Notes: a model not told the origin generated them from the sequence alone. DNA of 64,000 nt from Caldimonas mangrovi (GCF_023721835.1 NZ_JAMKFE010000005.1:62001-126000); one strand, 5' to 3'. Shown: positions 1-9,111, counted from the first letter of the stretch. Numbers and translations are program-made.

Positions 1-1356
1 CTGGAACAGCTTGTCCTGGAGGCCGGTGCGCTGGAGCGCGAGGCGGCCGTTGGCGTGGTGAACAGCGCCAGGCTGAATGAGTTGCGTGCCCGGCGCGAGG
101 CGATCGAATCGACGCTGGCCGAAGACGAAGCGCGTTGGGAACAAGAGAAGTCGCTCGTGCAGGACATCCTGCGCATGCGCACCGAACTCGAGCGTGCACC
201 CGCGCCTGCAGCCACCGAAAGCAAGCCCGAGCCCAAGGGCCGGAGGAAGCCCGCGTCGGCCGCCGCAGTGCCCCCCGAGCTGCAGCGCAAGCTCGACGAA
301 CTCGCCACGCTGCAGGGCGAGGCACCGCTGGTGCCCATGCAGGTGGACGCCCATGTCGTGGCCGAAATCGTCGCTGCCTGGACCGGCATTCCGCTGGGCA
401 AGATGGTCAAGGACGAGATCAAGACCGTGCTGCGCCTGCAGCCGGCCCTCGAAGAGCGCGTGATCGGCCAACCGCACGCGCTGCACGCGGTGTCGCAACG
501 CGTGCGCACCGCGCGGGCACAGCTCGAAGACCCGAACAAGCCCAAAGGCGTGTTCCTGTTCGTCGGCCCGAGCGGCGTCGGCAAGACCGAGACGGCGCTG
601 GCGTTGGCTGACATCCTGTACGGCGGTGAGCGCAACATCATCACGATCAACATGAGCGAGTACCAGGAGGCGCATACCGTCTCCGCGTTGAAGGGCTCGC
701 CCCCGGGCTACGTCGGTTACGGCGAAGGCGGCGTGCTGACCGAAGCGGTTCGGCGCAAACCTTATAGCGTGGTGCTGCTCGACGAGGTCGAGAAGGCCCA
801 TCCGGACGTGATGGAGCTGTTCTTCCAGGTCTTCGACAAGGGCCTGATGGACGACGCAGAAGGTCGTGAGATCGACTTCCGCAACACGGTCATCATCCTG
901 ACCTCGAACGTAGGCTCCTCGGCCATCATGCAGGCCTGCCTGAACAAGCCGGCCGAGGAGATCCCCGTGGCGGACACGCTGACCGAGATGCTGCGCCCGC
1001 AGCTCTACAAGGTCTTCAAGCCGGCCTTTCTCGGCCGGCTGAAGGTGGTGCCGTACTACCCGCTGTCCGACGAGATGCTCGAGCGCATCATCCGCCTCAA
1101 GCTCGATCGCATCGCACAGCGCGTTGGCGAGAACCACCAGGCCCGGTTCGAGTACGACGATGGCCTGGTCGAGGCCGTGCTCGCGCGCTGCACCGAAGTG
1201 GACACCGGCGCTCGCAACGTCGATCACATTCTCAACGGCACGCTGCTGCCCGAGATCGCGGAAACCGTGCTGGCCCGCATGGCGGAAGGCGCCGCTTTCG
1301 CCAAGATCAAGGTCACGGCGTCCAAGGACGGGCAATTCAAGTACCGCGTCAGCTGA
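1..1356 (+). CDS. clpV: Type VI secretion ATPase ClpV/TssH, C-terminal part (5' end outside the window)
   Basis: The reading frame is already open at base 1, so only about the last 450 residues are present; the first in-frame GTG (55) is internal. They cover the end of the coiled-coil middle domain and the complete second AAA+ domain. Walker A is GPSGVGKTE (about 568–594), Walker B is VVLLDEVEKAHPD, sensor 1 is ILTSNVGS and an arginine finger lies in FLGRLK. The wording of the D2 domain (NMSEYQEAHTVSALKGSPPGY) fits the ClpV branch rather than ClpB. ClpV disassembles contracted VipA/VipB (TssB/TssC) sheaths of the type VI secretion system in the cytosol. The rest of the T6SS locus should lie to the left. 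ClpB is the main alternative and is less likely. Confidence 0.9.
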   Translation: MEQLVLEAGALEREAAVGVVNSARLNELRARREAIESTLAEDEARWEQEKSLVQDILRMRTELERAPAPAATESKPEPKGRRKPASAAAVPPELQRKLDELATLQGEAPLVPMQVDAHVVAEIVAAWTGIPLGKMVKDEIKTVLRLQPALEERVIGQPHALHAVSQRVRTARAQLEDPNKPKGVFLFVGPSGVGKTETALALADILYGGERNIITINMSEYQEAHTVSALKGSPPGYVGYGEGGVLTEAVRRKPYSVVLLDEVEKAHPDVMELFFQVFDKGLMDDAEGREIDFRNTVIILTSNVGSSAIMQACLNKPAEEIPVADTLTEMLRPQLYKVFKPAFLGRLKVVPYYPLSDEMLERIIRLKLDRIAQRVGENHQARFEYDDGLVEAVLARCTEVDTGARNVDHILNGTLLPEIAETVLARMAEGAAFAKIKVTASKDGQFKYRVS

Positions 1357-1414
1357 GCATGTGGCACGGAGGCGCCGGCGGCGCGGCCCGGTAAACTGAC
1401 CGGCTTGCACGTCT

Positions 1415-1506
1415 GCCCGGGTGGTGAAATAGGTAGACACAGCGGACTTAAAATCCGCCGCTTGCTGAAAGGCAGCGTACCGGTTCGATTCCGGTTCCGG
1501 GCACCA
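1415..1506 (+). tRNA. tRNA-Leu (anticodon UAA)
   Basis: A full cloverleaf can be drawn. The acceptor arm GCCCGGG pairs with TCCGGGC and is followed by discriminator A and an encoded CCA at 1504–1506. The anticodon stem GCGGA/TCCGC encloses the loop CTTAAAA, giving anticodon TAA. A long variable arm (CGCTTGCTGAAAGGCAGCG) marks it as class II, as expected for leucine. The T arm contains GGTTCGATTCC. It sits alone between clpV and an MFS gene; no integrase or duplicated 3' end was seen beside it. Confidence 0.97.
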
Positions 1507-1596
1507 CCTCAGGCGCCGCTGTCATCGCCGCGCCGCACCTCGTCTGGCATCATCCTCCGCCAGGCCGGCACCCGTCCGGCGAGGAGACACACGAGC

Positions 1597-2898
1597 ATGA
1601 GCTGGTTCCCCCAAGCCGCACTCAACGAGGGGGTGCGCAAGCGCGAGGTGTTCGCGTGGGCGATGTACGACTTCGCCAATTCGGGCTACACCACGGTGGT
1701 GCTGACGGCGGTGTTCAACGCCTACTTCGTCGGGGTCGTGGCCGGCAATGCCGAATGGGCCACGCTGGCATGGACCGGGTCGCTTGCAGTGTCGTGCGCC
1801 CTGGTGATGCTGACGATACCGACGCTGGGTGCCTATGCGGACCTGCGCGCCGCAAAGAAGCGGTTGCTCGCCTTCACGACTGCTGGCTGCGTGCTGAGCA
1901 CGCTGGCGTTGGCTCTGGTGGGCAGTGGCGACGTCACGTTCGCGGTGATCGCCATCATCCTGTCGAACAGCTGCTATGCCTACGGCGAATCGCTGATCGC
2001 TGCCTTCTTGCCTGAGTTGGCACGCAACGAGGCTCTGGGGCGGGTGTCGGGGTGGGGTTGGAGCTTCGGCTACTTCGGCGGCATGCTGTCGCTCGGACTC
2101 AGCCTCGCCTACGTGCTGTGGGCACAAGGGGCAGGCATACCCGCGGCAGAGTTCGTGCCGGTGACGATGCTCATCACCGCCTGCGTCTACGGAGGTGCAT
2201 CTCTGGTCACCTTTGCAATGCTGAAGGAGAGGGCGACACCGCATCCGACCACCCTGACCGCGGGCGGTCTGCGCGCTTCATTGAGCCGGTTGAGCGAGAC
2301 TTGGCGCAACGCGCGACGCTACAGAGATTTCGTCTGGTTGCTGGCGTGCACGGCGAGCTACCAGGCCGGTATAGCTGTCGTGATCGCGCTGGCGGCCGTG
2401 TATGCCGAGCAAGTGCTGGGCTTCAAGCAGGCGCAGACGATGGCGCTGGTGTTTCTCGTCAACGTTGCGTCGGCGCTCGGCGCTTTCGGCTTCGGCTATC
2501 TGCAAGACCATGCGGGGCACAAGCGCGCACTGGGCCTCACGCTTGCCGGCTGGATCCTCATGGTGACGTTGGCCTATCTGGCGACGAGTGCCCCGCTGTT
2601 CTGGGTGGCTGCAGTGATTGCCGGTTTGTGCATGGGCGCCAGCCAGTCGGCAGGACGTGCCTTGACCGGCGTGTTCGCGCCGCCAAGGCATCTCGCCGAG
2701 TTCTATGGCTTGTGGACCTTCGCCGTTCGCCTGGCGGCGATCATTGGGCCGATCACCTATGGACTGGTCACGTGGTGGACCGCCGGCAACCATCGGCTGG
2801 CAATCCTGTCGACCGGCATGTTTTTCGTGCTGGGCCTGCTGTTGCTCAGGCCCGTCGACGTCGCCAGAGGCCGCCGCGCGGCGCAGGCCTCTGAATGA
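1597..2898 (+). CDS. MFS permease of the UMF1/Atg22-like family
   Basis: The protein has 433 residues and about 12 hydrophobic membrane segments, so it is an inner-membrane major facilitator. The N-terminal signature FAWAMYDFANSGYTTVV is typical of the UMF1 (vacuole-effluxer-like) MFS group, whose bacterial substrates are mostly unknown. I start it at ATG 1597, behind GAGGAGA at 1581–1587; the longer open frame upstream would run through tRNA-Leu and is not coding. Its TGA (2896–2898) directly abuts the murI stop on the other strand. The substrate cannot be inferred from context. Confidence 0.85.
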   Translation: MSWFPQAALNEGVRKREVFAWAMYDFANSGYTTVVLTAVFNAYFVGVVAGNAEWATLAWTGSLAVSCALVMLTIPTLGAYADLRAAKKRLLAFTTAGCVLSTLALALVGSGDVTFAVIAIILSNSCYAYGESLIAAFLPELARNEALGRVSGWGWSFGYFGGMLSLGLSLAYVLWAQGAGIPAAEFVPVTMLITACVYGGASLVTFAMLKERATPHPTTLTAGGLRASLSRLSETWRNARRYRDFVWLLACTASYQAGIAVVIALAAVYAEQVLGFKQAQTMALVFLVNVASALGAFGFGYLQDHAGHKRALGLTLAGWILMVTLAYLATSAPLFWVAAVIAGLCMGASQSAGRALTGVFAPPRHLAEFYGLWTFAVRLAAIIGPITYGLVTWWTAGNHRLAILSTGMFFVLGLLLLRPVDVARGRRAAQASE

Positions 2899-3714
2899 TC
2901 AGGGCAGCGGTGCCACGCGCACGGGGAAGTCGAGCCACCGCGCGGTGATCGCTTCGAGTCTGGCGGCGTCGCCGCTCGTATAGGCAGCGACCGCCCCGGC
3001 AGACACCACGCCAGGCTGGAGCGCGGAGGCCTTGTTCAGCACCTGCGTGGCCGTGTGCCGTGCAACGGCGTCAGCGGTGTCGATCAGCGACACCTCGGGC
3101 CCCAGCGCCTGCCGGATCGCGTCGACGACAAACGGATAGTGCGTGCAGCCGAGCACCACGGTGTCGACGCCTGCATCGCGCAGCGGAGCGCAGTAGCGTT
3201 GCACCAGCCCCATCACCTCCGGCGCCTGTGGATCCCCCTGCTCGATGGCGTGCGCCAGGCCCGGGCACGGCTGCAGGTGGATCTCGGCCTGGTGCCGCAC
3301 CGTCTCGAGCAAGGCCTGGAACTTTGCACTGGCGAGCGTACCGCTGGTGGCGAGTACGCCGATTCTGCGCCGGGCACTGCGCAGGACAGCCGGCTTCACG
3401 CCGGGTTCGACGCCGACGATCGGGACGTCGGGGTGCGCCTGCCTGAGCCACGCTGCCGCGGCGGCGGTGGCCGTGTTGCAGGCCATCACCAGCACCTGCG
3501 CCCCTTGCTGCAGCAGAAAGTCGCAGATGACACGCGAGCGCTCGATCACGTAGGCGTCGTCTCGTTCGCCATACGGTGCATAGCGAGAATCGGCCACGTA
3601 GACCAGTGCGGCGCCGGGCAGGCGACGTCGCAATGCGCGCAACACCGAGAGCCCGCCGACGCCGGAATCGAACACCCCCACCGCAACCGGGGAAGCTGAG
3701 GGGACGGTGTTCAT
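2899..3714 (-). CDS. murI: Glutamate racemase
   Basis: Interconverts L- and D-glutamate in the cytosol, supplying D-Glu for peptidoglycan. The 271-residue protein has the family signatures: FDSGVGG near residue 15 (Asp16/Ser17), the first catalytic cysteine in MACNTATA (Cys79) and the second in LGCTHYP (Cys190). The start is ATG 3714, giving MNTVPSASPVAVGVFDSG; the frame stays open upstream but has no family similarity there. The gene converges on the MFS gene with no intergenic base. Confidence 0.96.
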   Translation of the reverse strand: MNTVPSASPVAVGVFDSGVGGLSVLRALRRRLPGAALVYVADSRYAPYGERDDAYVIERSRVICDFLLQQGAQVLVMACNTATAAAAAWLRQAHPDVPIVGVEPGVKPAVLRSARRRIGVLATSGTLASAKFQALLETVRHQAEIHLQPCPGLAHAIEQGDPQAPEVMGLVQRYCAPLRDAGVDTVVLGCTHYPFVVDAIRQALGPEVSLIDTADAVARHTATQVLNKASALQPGVVSAGAVAAYTSGDAARLEAITARWLDFPVRVAPLP

Positions 3715-3872
3715 CGACGAGGCAGCGGGGTGCAGGAGATGGGCGGTCGGCAGTCTAGCAGGGGCGCGCTTCTTGCAAGCAGACGCCGTGCGGTCGAGGG
3801 GGCGCTCTAGAGATGGGCGGTCGGAGGGGCTGGACGGCCCCCCCGGGGTTGCCGTTAGAATCCTAAAAATAG

Positions 3873-3886
3873 AACGAACGTTCGTT
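3873..3886. promoter_or_regulatory. Perfect 14-bp palindrome AACGAACGTTCGTT upstream of etfB
   Basis: The two 7-bp arms are exact reverse complements with no spacer, in an AT-rich pocket 116 bp before etfB. The shape resembles operators of TetR-family repressors, some of which control acyl-CoA metabolism. The regulator is not identified and no TetR gene lies in the window. Confidence 0.5.
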
Positions 3887-3968
3887 TTTGATGGGGCCGC
3901 TCCATCCGGGTGGCGCAAAGTCGCCTGCGCGGCAGCCACCCATGTGCACCGCACCATAGAATCCAGAA

Positions 3969-3984
3969 TTAACGTTTACGTCAA
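3969..3984. promoter_or_regulatory. Palindromic site TTAACGTTTACGTCAA before etfB
   Basis: Read on the minus strand it is TTGACGTAAACGTTAA, differing at one base from the perfect palindrome at 38209–38224 upstream of a 3-hydroxyacyl-CoA dehydrogenase-like SDR. It ends 17 bp before the etfB ATG. The pattern resembles sites described for the MerR-family regulator LiuR of branched-chain amino acid and acyl-CoA catabolism; that assignment is from memory and tentative. Confidence 0.55.
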
Positions 3985-4001
3985 TCAAAGGAGAACGTCG
4001 C

Positions 4002-4751
4002 ATGAAGGCACTGGTCGCGGTCAAGCGCGTCGTCGACTACAACGTGAAAGTACGCGTGAAGTCGGACGGCACGGGCGTCGATATCGCCAACGTCAAGATG
4101 AGCATGAATCCCTTCGACGAGATTGCGGTCGAAGAGGCGACGCGCCTGAAGGAAAAGGGTGTGCTGAGCGAAGTGGTCGCTGTCTCGTGCGGCGTCACGC
4201 AGTGCCAGGAGACGCTGCGCACCGCGATGGCCATCGGCGCCGACCGGGGCATCCTGGTCGAGACCGCGGAGGAACTCCAGCCGCTGGCCGTGGCCAAGCT
4301 GCTGAAGGCGTTGGTCGACAAGGAAAAGCCCGAACTGATCATCCTGGGCAAGCAAGCCATCGACGACGATTGCAACCAGACCGGCCAGATGCTGGCGGCG
4401 TTGCTGGACCTGCCGCAGGCCACCTTCGCGTCCAAGGTGGAAGTGGCTGACGGTTTTGCCCTGGTCACCCGTGAGGTCGACGGCGGCTTGGAGACCGTCA
4501 AGCTCAAGCTGCCAGCCGTGGTGACCACCGACCTGCGACTGAACGAGCCGCGCTACGTCACGCTGCCCAACATCATGAAGGCCAAGAAGAAGCCCCTCGA
4601 GACGGTGAAGCCGGCCGACCTGGGTGTGGACGTGGCCCCGCGCATCAAGACGCTGAAGGTCAGCGAGCCACCCAAGCGCGGTGCCGGCGTGAAGGTGCCC
4701 GATGTGGCCACGCTGGTGAACAAGCTCAAGAACGAAGCCAAGGTGATCTGA
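4002..4751 (+). CDS. etfB: Electron transfer flavoprotein, beta subunit
   Basis: Small subunit of the soluble FAD/AMP heterodimer that carries electrons from acyl-CoA dehydrogenases to ETF:ubiquinone oxidoreductase. The length (249 residues) is normal. It shows the ETF-beta signature REVDGGLE…[16 protein letters not shown] and the recognition loop [12 protein letters not shown] that docks on dehydrogenases. ATG 4002 follows AAAGGAG at 3987–3993. etfA follows after 13 bp. Two palindromes upstream (3873 and 3969) suggest control by catabolic regulators. The acyl-CoA dehydrogenases at 5.8 kb and 42.9 kb are obvious electron donors. Confidence 0.96.
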   Translation: MKALVAVKRVVDYNVKVRVKSDGTGVDIANVKMSMNPFDEIAVEEATRLKEKGVLSEVVAVSCGVTQCQETLRTAMAIGADRGILVETAEELQPLAVAKLLKALVDKEKPELIILGKQAIDDDCNQTGQMLAALLDLPQATFASKVEVADGFALVTREVDGGLETVKLKLPAVVTTDLRLNEPRYVTLPNIMKAKKKPLETVKPADLGVDVAPRIKTLKVSEPPKRGAGVKVPDVATLVNKLKNEAKVI

Positions 4752-4764
4752 AGGAGTGGATGAG

Positions 4765-5697
4765 ATGACTGCACTGGTGATTGCCGAACACGACAACCAC
4801 GCCATCAAGGGCGCCACGCTCAACACGGTCGCGGCTGCTGCGAAATGCGGCGGCGACGTGCACGTGCTCGTGGCGGGCTCGGGCGCCGCCGAGGCTGCCA
4901 AGCAAGCGGCACAGATCGCAGGCGTCGCCAAGGTGCTGCACGCTGATGCGGCGCACCTTGGTGAAGGCCTGGCGGAGAACATCGCGGCCCAGGTGCTCGC
5001 GATGGCCGCCGAGTACACCCACATCCTGTTCCCGTCGACCGCCTCGGGCAAGAACGTCGCGCCGCGCGTGGCCGCCAAGCTCGACGTCGCTCAGATCTCC
5101 GACATCACCAAGGTCGAGAGTGCGGATACCTTCGAGCGCCCGATCTACGCGGGCAACGCGATGGCCACGGTACAGAGCGCCGACAAGGTCAAGGTGATCA
5201 CGGTGCGCACGACCGGCTTCGACGCTGCTGCGGCGACCGGTGGCTCGGCCGGCGTCGTGAGTGTGGCGGCGGCTGCCGATGCCGGCACTTCCAGCTTTGT
5301 CGGCCGTGAGGTGACCAAGAGCGACCGCCCCGAGCTGACCGCGGCGAAGATCATCGTGTCCGGTGGTCGCGCACTGGGCTCCAGCGAAAAATTCACCGAG
5401 CTGCTGACGCCGCTGGCCGACAAGCTCGGTGCGGCGCTGGGCGCCAGCCGTGCCGCGGTGGATGCGGGCTACGCGCCCAACGACTGGCAGGTCGGCCAGA
5501 CCGGCAAGATCGTGGCGCCGCAGCTGTATGTGGCATGCGGCATTTCGGGGGCGATCCAGCACCTGGCCGGCATGAAGGATTCCAAGGTGATCGTCGCGAT
5601 CAACAAGGACCCTGAAGCGCCGATCTTCAGCGTCGCCGACTACGGCCTCGAAGCGGACATCTTCACTGCCGTGCCGGAGCTGGTGAAGTCGCTCTGA
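4765..5697 (+). CDS. etfA: Electron transfer flavoprotein, alpha subunit
   Basis: 310 residues; large, FAD-binding subunit partnering EtfB. The C-terminal FAD domain shows [13 protein letters not shown], the run [19 protein letters not shown] and the ending [22 protein letters not shown] start it at ATG 4765 ([11 protein letters not shown]), 8 bases after AAGGAG at 4751–4756. The in-frame GTG at 4756 overlaps that ribosome-binding site and is unlikely. A rho-independent terminator follows at 5717. Confidence 0.96.
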   Translation: MTALVIAEHDNHAIKGATLNTVAAAAKCGGDVHVLVAGSGAAEAAKQAAQIAGVAKVLHADAAHLGEGLAENIAAQVLAMAAEYTHILFPSTASGKNVAPRVAAKLDVAQISDITKVESADTFERPIYAGNAMATVQSADKVKVITVRTTGFDAAAATGGSAGVVSVAAAADAGTSSFVGREVTKSDRPELTAAKIIVSGGRALGSSEKFTELLTPLADKLGAALGASRAAVDAGYAPNDWQVGQTGKIVAPQLYVACGISGAIQHLAGMKDSKVIVAINKDPEAPIFSVADYGLEADIFTAVPELVKSL

Positions 5698-5716
5698 GGC
5701 CGGCGCCACAGGAAAG

Positions 5717-5753
5717 AGCCCGTTCGCCCCGACGTTGGGCAGCGGGTTTTTTT
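5717..5753 (+). terminator. Intrinsic terminator after etfBA
   Basis: Arms GCCCG-TTC-GCCC and GGGC-AG-CGGG form a GC-rich stem with a small internal loop, followed directly by seven T residues. It separates etfBA from the acyl-CoA dehydrogenase gene. Confidence 0.75.
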
Positions 5754-5799
5754 CCGCCCCTGATCTATTGGTCCTGCATTTCAGAACGAAGGAGACGTC

Positions 5800-7605
5800 G
5801 TGAGTTACCAAGCGCCCGTGAAAGACATGCTGTTCTGCATGAAGGAACTGGCCGGCCTGGAAGAGGTTGCCAAGATTCCCGGCTTCGAGGAGTCGGGCGT
5901 CGAGACTGCGCAGGCGGTGCTGGAGGAGTGTGCCAAGTTCAACGAAGGTGTGGTCGCTCCGCTGAACTGGGAAGGCGACAAGAACCCGGGTGGCTGGAAC
6001 AATGGCCGCGTCACGACGGCACCCGGCTTCAAGGAGGCCTTCAGACAGTACGCCGAAGGCGGGTGGCAAGGCCTGCAGCACCCGACCGAGTTTGGTGGTC
6101 AGGGGCTGCCGAAGACGATCGGTGCGGCCTGCGGCGAGATCCTCAACAGCGCCAACCTGAGCTTCGCGCTGTGCCCGCTGCTGACCGACGGCGCAGTCGA
6201 AGCTTTGCTGACGGCAGGCACGTCTGAGCAGCAACGGCTCTACATCCCGAAGATGCTGTCAGGCGAGTGGACCGGCACGATGAACCTGACGGAACCGCAG
6301 GCCGGCTCCGACCTGGCGCTGGTGCGCACGAAGGCGGTTCCGCAGGGGGACGGTTCCTACCGCGTCAGCGGTCAGAAAATCTTCATCACCTACGGCGAGC
6401 ACGACATGGCGGACAACATCGTCCACCTCGTGCTGGCCCGCACGCCCGACGCACCCGACGGCGTGAAGGGGATCTCGCTGTTCATCGTGCCGAAGTTCAT
6501 GGTGAATGCCGACGGTTCGCTCGGCAGCCGCAACGATGTGTACTGTGCATCGATCGAGCACAAGATGGGCATCAAGGCGAGCCCGACCGCGGTGCTGGTT
6601 TACGGCGATGACAAGGGCGAGGTCGGCCCGGGCGCGATCGGCTACCTCGTGGGCCAGGAGAACCGCGGCCTCGAGTACATGTTCATCATGATGAACGCGG
6701 CCCGCTTCGCCGTGGGCGTGCAGGGCATCGCGGTGGCCGAGCGGGCCTACCAGAAGGCGGTTCAGTATGCGAAGGACCGCGTCCAGTCGCGTCCGGTCGA
6801 CGGCTCGCTGCCTGCGGCGGCGCCCATCATCCACCACCCCGACGTGCGGCGCATGCTGATGACGATGCGTGCGTACACCGAGGGCTGTCGCGCGATGGCG
6901 ACCGTTGCGGCTGCGGCCTACGATGCAGCGCACCACCACCCCGATGCCGAGGTGCGCAAACAGAACCAGGCCTTCTACGAATTCATGGTGCCGCTCGTGA
7001 AAGGCTACAGCACCGAGATGAGCCTGGACGTGACCAGCCTGGGTGTGCAGGTGCACGGCGGCATGGGCTTCATCGAGGAGACCGGCGCGGCGCAGTACTA
7101 CCGCGACGCGAAGATCTTGACGATCTACGAAGGCACGACCGCGATCCAGGCCAACGACCTGGTCGGACGCAAGACCGCGCGCGACGGCGGGCAGACGGCC
7201 AAGGCCATTGCCGCGCAGATCGAAGCCACCGAGACGCAGCTGGCTGGGCGTGGCAGCGTTGCGGCCCGTTCGATGCTCAAGCGCCTCAAGGCTGCACGCG
7301 CTGCTTTCATGGATGTGGTGGATTTCGTCGCCGGCAATACCAAGGGCTCGCCGAATGCCGTGTTCGCCGGCAGCGTGCCCTACCTGATGCTGGCTGGCAA
7401 CGTGGTTGCCGGTTGGCAGATGGCGCGCGCACTGATGGTGGCCGAGGACAAGGCCGCCGCCGGCGAGGACGTCGCTTTCATGCAGGCCAAGGTAACGACG
7501 GCGCGGTTCTACGCTGAGCACCTGTTGTCGAAGGCCCCCGGCATGCGTGACAGCATTCTCGAGGGCGGCGACAGCGTCACCGCGCTTGCGCTCGACGCGT
7601 TCTGA
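5800..7605 (+). CDS. Acyl-CoA dehydrogenase, long (~600-residue) class with extra C-terminal domain
   Basis: 601-residue flavoenzyme that oxidises an acyl-CoA to the 2-enoyl-CoA and passes electrons to ETF. The fold markers are MNLTEPQAGSDLALV (FAD/substrate-binding), the region IFITYGEHD and, near the catalytic base, ILTIYEGTTAIQANDLVGRK. The extra 130 or so residues after that motif place it in the long subfamily that includes enzymes annotated as 3-methylmercaptopropionyl-CoA dehydrogenase (DmdC); the true substrate cannot be read from sequence. The start is GTG 5800 behind AAGGAGA. Being next to etfBA fits direct electron transfer. Confidence 0.88.
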   Translation: MSYQAPVKDMLFCMKELAGLEEVAKIPGFEESGVETAQAVLEECAKFNEGVVAPLNWEGDKNPGGWNNGRVTTAPGFKEAFRQYAEGGWQGLQHPTEFGGQGLPKTIGAACGEILNSANLSFALCPLLTDGAVEALLTAGTSEQQRLYIPKMLSGEWTGTMNLTEPQAGSDLALVRTKAVPQGDGSYRVSGQKIFITYGEHDMADNIVHLVLARTPDAPDGVKGISLFIVPKFMVNADGSLGSRNDVYCASIEHKMGIKASPTAVLVYGDDKGEVGPGAIGYLVGQENRGLEYMFIMMNAARFAVGVQGIAVAERAYQKAVQYAKDRVQSRPVDGSLPAAAPIIHHPDVRRMLMTMRAYTEGCRAMATVAAAAYDAAHHHPDAEVRKQNQAFYEFMVPLVKGYSTEMSLDVTSLGVQVHGGMGFIEETGAAQYYRDAKILTIYEGTTAIQANDLVGRKTARDGGQTAKAIAAQIEATETQLAGRGSVAARSMLKRLKAARAAFMDVVDFVAGNTKGSPNAVFAGSVPYLMLAGNVVAGWQMARALMVAEDKAAAGEDVAFMQAKVTTARFYAEHLLSKAPGMRDSILEGGDSVTALALDAF

Positions 7606-7708
7606 CACTCGCGCGTCCTGTCACCCAGGTGATAGGGCGCCGGGCCGTACCACCGGACACTGATTGAATCGACGGTGCAGCAGCGCTGCACCAACCCAGG
7701 AGACCGAT

Positions 7709-8665
7709 GTGCCTTTGCCTCCCGTTTTGCAGAAGCTGCCGCTGCCCATCATCGGTTCGCCGCTGTTCATCATCAGCAATCCTCGGCTGGTCATCGAGCA
7801 GTGCAAGGCCGGCGTGGTCGGCTCGATGCCGGCGCTCAATGCGCGACCTGCATCGCAGCTCGACGAGTGGCTGGCCGAGATCACCGAGACGCTGGCGGCC
7901 CACAACCGCGACCATCCTCAGCAGCCAGCGGCACCTTTCGCAATCAACCAGATCGTGCACAAGTCCAACGACCGACTCGAGCACGACCTGCAACTGTGCG
8001 TGAAGTACAAAGTGCCGATCATCATCACGTCGCTGGGCGCGCGCACCGATGTCAACGACGCGGTGCACGGCTACGGCGGCGTGGTGCTGCACGACATCAT
8101 CAACAACAGCTTTGCCCGCAAGGCGATCGAGAAGGGGGCCGACGGCTTGATCGCGGTGGCGGCCGGCGCCGGCGGCCATGCCGGCACGACCAGCCCGTTC
8201 GCGCTGGTGCAGGAAATCCGCGAATGGTTCGATGGCCCGCTGGCGCTGTCGGGCGCCATTGCATCCGGACGGGCGGTGCTGGCCGCACAGGCCATGGGCG
8301 CCGACTTCGCGTATGTGGGCTCGGCCTTCATCGCGACGGAGGAAGCCCGTGCGAACGAAGGCTACAAGCAGATGATCACGCGCAGCACGAGCCAGGACAT
8401 CGTTTACTCGAGCTTGTTCACCGGGGTGCACGGCAACTACCTGCGTGGTTCCATCGTCAACGCGGGGCTGGATCCGGACCACCTGCCGGAAAGCGATCCG
8501 AGCAAGATGGACTTCGGTGGCGGTGAAGGTGCCAAGAAGGCGTGGAAGGACATCTGGGGCTGCGGCCAGGGCATCGGCGCCGTGAAGGACGTGGTGCCGG
8601 CGCGCGTGCTGATCGAGCGACTGCGGCGGGAATACAGCGAGGCCAAACAGCATCTTTGCGCCTGA
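7709..8665 (+). CDS. Nitronate monooxygenase family flavoprotein (2-nitropropane dioxygenase-like)
   Basis: 318-residue FMN-dependent TIM-barrel enzyme. Visible signatures are GSPLFIISNPRLV at the N-terminus, GAGGHAGTTSPFALVQEI (phosphate-binding and proposed active-site His region) and LSGAIASGRAVLAAQAMGADFAYVGSAF. Family members oxidise alkyl nitronates such as propionate-3-nitronate, but many are annotated only by homology. GTG 7709 (MPLPPVLQ) is chosen because AGGAGA at 7698–7703 lies just before it; a TTG at 7664 has no such signal. A terminator follows. Confidence 0.85.
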   Translation: MPLPPVLQKLPLPIIGSPLFIISNPRLVIEQCKAGVVGSMPALNARPASQLDEWLAEITETLAAHNRDHPQQPAAPFAINQIVHKSNDRLEHDLQLCVKYKVPIIITSLGARTDVNDAVHGYGGVVLHDIINNSFARKAIEKGADGLIAVAAGAGGHAGTTSPFALVQEIREWFDGPLALSGAIASGRAVLAAQAMGADFAYVGSAFIATEEARANEGYKQMITRSTSQDIVYSSLFTGVHGNYLRGSIVNAGLDPDHLPESDPSKMDFGGGEGAKKAWKDIWGCGQGIGAVKDVVPARVLIERLRREYSEAKQHLCA

Positions 8666-8694
8666 CGGCCCGTGCTGCCTGGGGAAAGGCCGCC

Positions 8695-8717
8695 GCCGCG
8701 AGGTGCGCGGCTTTTTT
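8695..8717 (+). terminator. Intrinsic terminator after the nitronate monooxygenase gene
   Basis: The stem GCCGCG (8695–8700) pairs with CGCGGC (8706–8711) around a 5-base loop and is followed by six T residues. Confidence 0.75.
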
Positions 8718-8729
8718 GTTGACCGGACG

Positions 8730-8984
8730 TCAACGCTGGCCGGGCGGACGCCAGGCCATCTTCATGTAGACGTCTCCGCGCCGCAGTTCGTCGAGCATCT
8801 GCTCGAGCCGTTTCAACTGCGTCTCCTCCGTCGCTGCCCGCATGATCCAGCCGATGTAGTCGTTGCGCTGGTATGGCGGACGGCCTTCGTAGGCGGTGGT
8901 CAGACTGCGCGCTTCGAGCGCTTGCTGCACGAAGCCGGGCATCGGATGCCGAGGGCGTTTGAGGCGGGACGGTGCTGACGTCAT
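8730..8984 (-). CDS. Small YdeI/OmpD-associated family protein
   Basis: 84 residues. The segment EGRPPYQRNDYIGWIMRAATEETQLKRLEQMLDEL matches the C-terminal motif of the YdeI/OmpD-associated family (typical R-P-P-Y-x-R-N-D-Y-I-x-W-I), which is linked to peptide and bacteriocin tolerance in enterobacteria. It lacks the large N-terminal domain of longer members, so it is a short, stand-alone version. ATG 8984 follows AGGAGA with 9 bases spacing. It is divergent from the LexA-controlled radical SAM gene; molecular role unknown. Confidence 0.65.
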   Translation of the reverse strand: MTSAPSRLKRPRHPMPGFVQQALEARSLTTAYEGRPPYQRNDYIGWIMRAATEETQLKRLEQMLDELRRGDVYMKMAWRPPGQR

Positions 8985-9111
8985 CGATAGGGCTCTCCTG
9001 GTGCGAGCACGAAGTGTTGGCGCTTCGCGCTGCCTGGAACATCCCCATTGGGGGTGGCTCGTGCAACCCACCGTAAGCGCTGCAACATGGACGCGACAAG
9101 CGCACGATGGC

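Noticed and set aside
1415-1506. tRNA-Leu as an integration site for a mobile element
   Set aside because: No integrase, no repeat of the tRNA 3' end and no change in gene style on either side.
1405-1596. Extension of the MFS gene to a start upstream of 1597
   Set aside because: It would read through tRNA-Leu, and the added residues do not resemble the family. ATG 1597 has a good ribosome-binding site.
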